A stretch of 64,000 bases of DNA from Melanocharis versteri (lineage: Eukaryota; Chordata; Aves; Passeriformes; Melanocharitidae): NCBI GenBank assembly GCA_013397845.1, contig VZTG01001018.1, positions 1,170,734 to 1,234,733 on the forward strand, read 5' to 3'. Below are positions 62,901 through 64,000 of this stretch, piece after piece (position 1 is the first letter of the stretch; each line of letters begins with the position of its first letter). Under the pieces are notes generated by a model. It searched no databases and was not told where the DNA came from. It saw only the letters and a program-made list of their open reading frames with translations. A program made the position numbers and the translations under genes.

Positions 62901-64000
62901 CTAGAAAAAATAAATAGTTATTTTAGCAAGTTTGTATCAGTTTACAGCTTATCTCCCAAAAATTTCATTTAGACTTCTGCAACAAGTGCTTGCAACTTCA
63001 TATATATGCCTAATACTAGTTACATTAATCTTTATTAAATTAGGTTATTGACTTGAATTTCTAAAGTCGTGGGTACCTACAATTTGCACAAAGGCAATTT
63101 CTTTTTTTAAAAAGAAGTTGGAATTTGTATTTATTTTGGATAAAAATGTTTGGGGAGTAAAGTTTGAAAAAGTCAGCAATTAAACAAATACACACTTTTC
63201 CTCCTATTTCATCAGCAGTGTGCAGTTTAATAACAAGATTTGTATCTCAATCAAGATTTTTCAAGTTGAATGAAATTGCAGAAGGAAGTAACATGCATCT
63301 TTGTTACACTAGTACCTTCTTCCAAAATGTCAAAATTATTTGATTTAATCATCTTTTATCACACATTTGTTCATAATTACCATTCTTCCCCTCTAATAGA
63401 ATAAGCTCCTTCTCTGAATTCGTTCCCATTCAATTCTGTTCTTGTTTTCATTCCTTAACTGGAGCATAGCCATACACTCAATTTCCCCTTTCCATTAAAT
63501 CTATTTAAATTTTCTCTTTGGTAAAGTTTGCTTAGTTTTCCTTTCCATACCAGACAGGTCATATAAATTAACGTAGTAGTCTTTGCAAAAGTAGTTGTTG
63601 TTACTAAGTAGTATCTAAGTAGCTGTTACTTAGATACTACTGTAAATTAATATTCTGTAGTATTTTCCTTGCTATTCAAAACAAGGCACTGGACACAGTT
63701 TTGCAGCATCCTTAGTTCTTGTATTTACTACTGCCTTCATTTAGAATAGAAAATGGGTACCTGGAAAAAGGTTTATCACTCTTTTGACAACACAACTTCT
63801 TACTAAATGTATGCTTCTCCTCTGGAGGTATTTACTGGGAATAATTATGAATTTACTCCAAGTCAAGCACTACGAGTTAGTCTGGGTAACACATTGCCAG
63901 AGAGAATACACCATGGCACATATCACAGAGTCAGCAAGTTTGAAGGGGTAACTTAAATGAGGACAGGAAGTATCACAAAGTGTTAATAATGCGGTAGGAA
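62901..64000 (-). other. THSD7A intron (partial), upstream of the first exon seen
   Basis: This is AT-rich intron sequence running off the window edge. The acceptor at its downstream end reads TTTTTTCTAG. The only structure I see is a perfect 15-bp inverted repeat at 63607-63641, listed separately. No exon is visible in it. Confidence 0.7.
63607..63641. repeat. Perfect 15-bp inverted repeat, 5-nt loop
   Basis: The arm AGTAGTATCTAAGTA (63607-63621) is followed by the loop GCTGT and then the exact reverse complement (63627-63641). Pairing does not extend beyond the arms. It could be a hairpin arm of a small inverted-repeat transposon or a chance palindrome. It lies in a THSD7A intron. Confidence 0.8.

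Overview
The window is vertebrate nuclear DNA, most likely from a bird. It is AT-rich, its genes have introns, and it carries several chicken-repeat-1 (CR1) LINE 3' ends but no mammalian Alu or L1 sequence. There are no bacterial operons, rRNA, tRNA or CRISPR arrays. The species cannot be fixed from sequence alone.

The only gene I can support is the 3' half of THSD7A (thrombospondin type-1 domain containing 7A), on the minus strand. Sixteen coding exons run from 62900 down to the stop codon at 24478-24480. Every internal intron I placed has GT..AG ends, and phases match across all joins. Together they give about 722 residues, roughly the C-terminal 44% of a ~1,650-residue family member: thrombospondin type-1 repeats with WxxW/CxxC-type motifs, a juxtamembrane stalk, one transmembrane helix, and a short basic cytoplasmic tail ending in DGDADM. 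The N-terminal exons lie beyond 64000. One exon (47472-47477) is only 6 nt long and encodes Ala-Gln.

Layout. 1 to about 20650 is intergenic DNA downstream of the gene. It holds three dispersed copies of one unnamed repeat (near 4.9, 6.1 and 18.8 kb), a short CpG islet (6.43-6.62 kb), a ~150 bp pure pyrimidine pentamer array (6.76-6.91 kb), and a ~731 bp near-identical direct duplication (14.5/15.6 kb) edged by single Ns that looks like an assembly artefact. About 20650-24477 is the probable 3' UTR. 24478-64000 is THSD7A exons and introns. The introns carry three clear CR1 fragments, an (ATTCT)16.8 array, an A/C-only tract whose transcribed strand is G/U-only, a second N-edged duplication, and a 232-codon frame with in-frame stops that may be a dead coding sequence.

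THSD7A is a type I membrane glycoprotein described in endothelium and podocytes. The exons here encode the membrane-proximal part of its ectodomain plus the anchor and tail. No other gene in the window works with it. Exon coordinates were derived by reading splice sites by eye and checking that codon counts and phases add up. Family assignment rests on recognition of the protein, not on a search.
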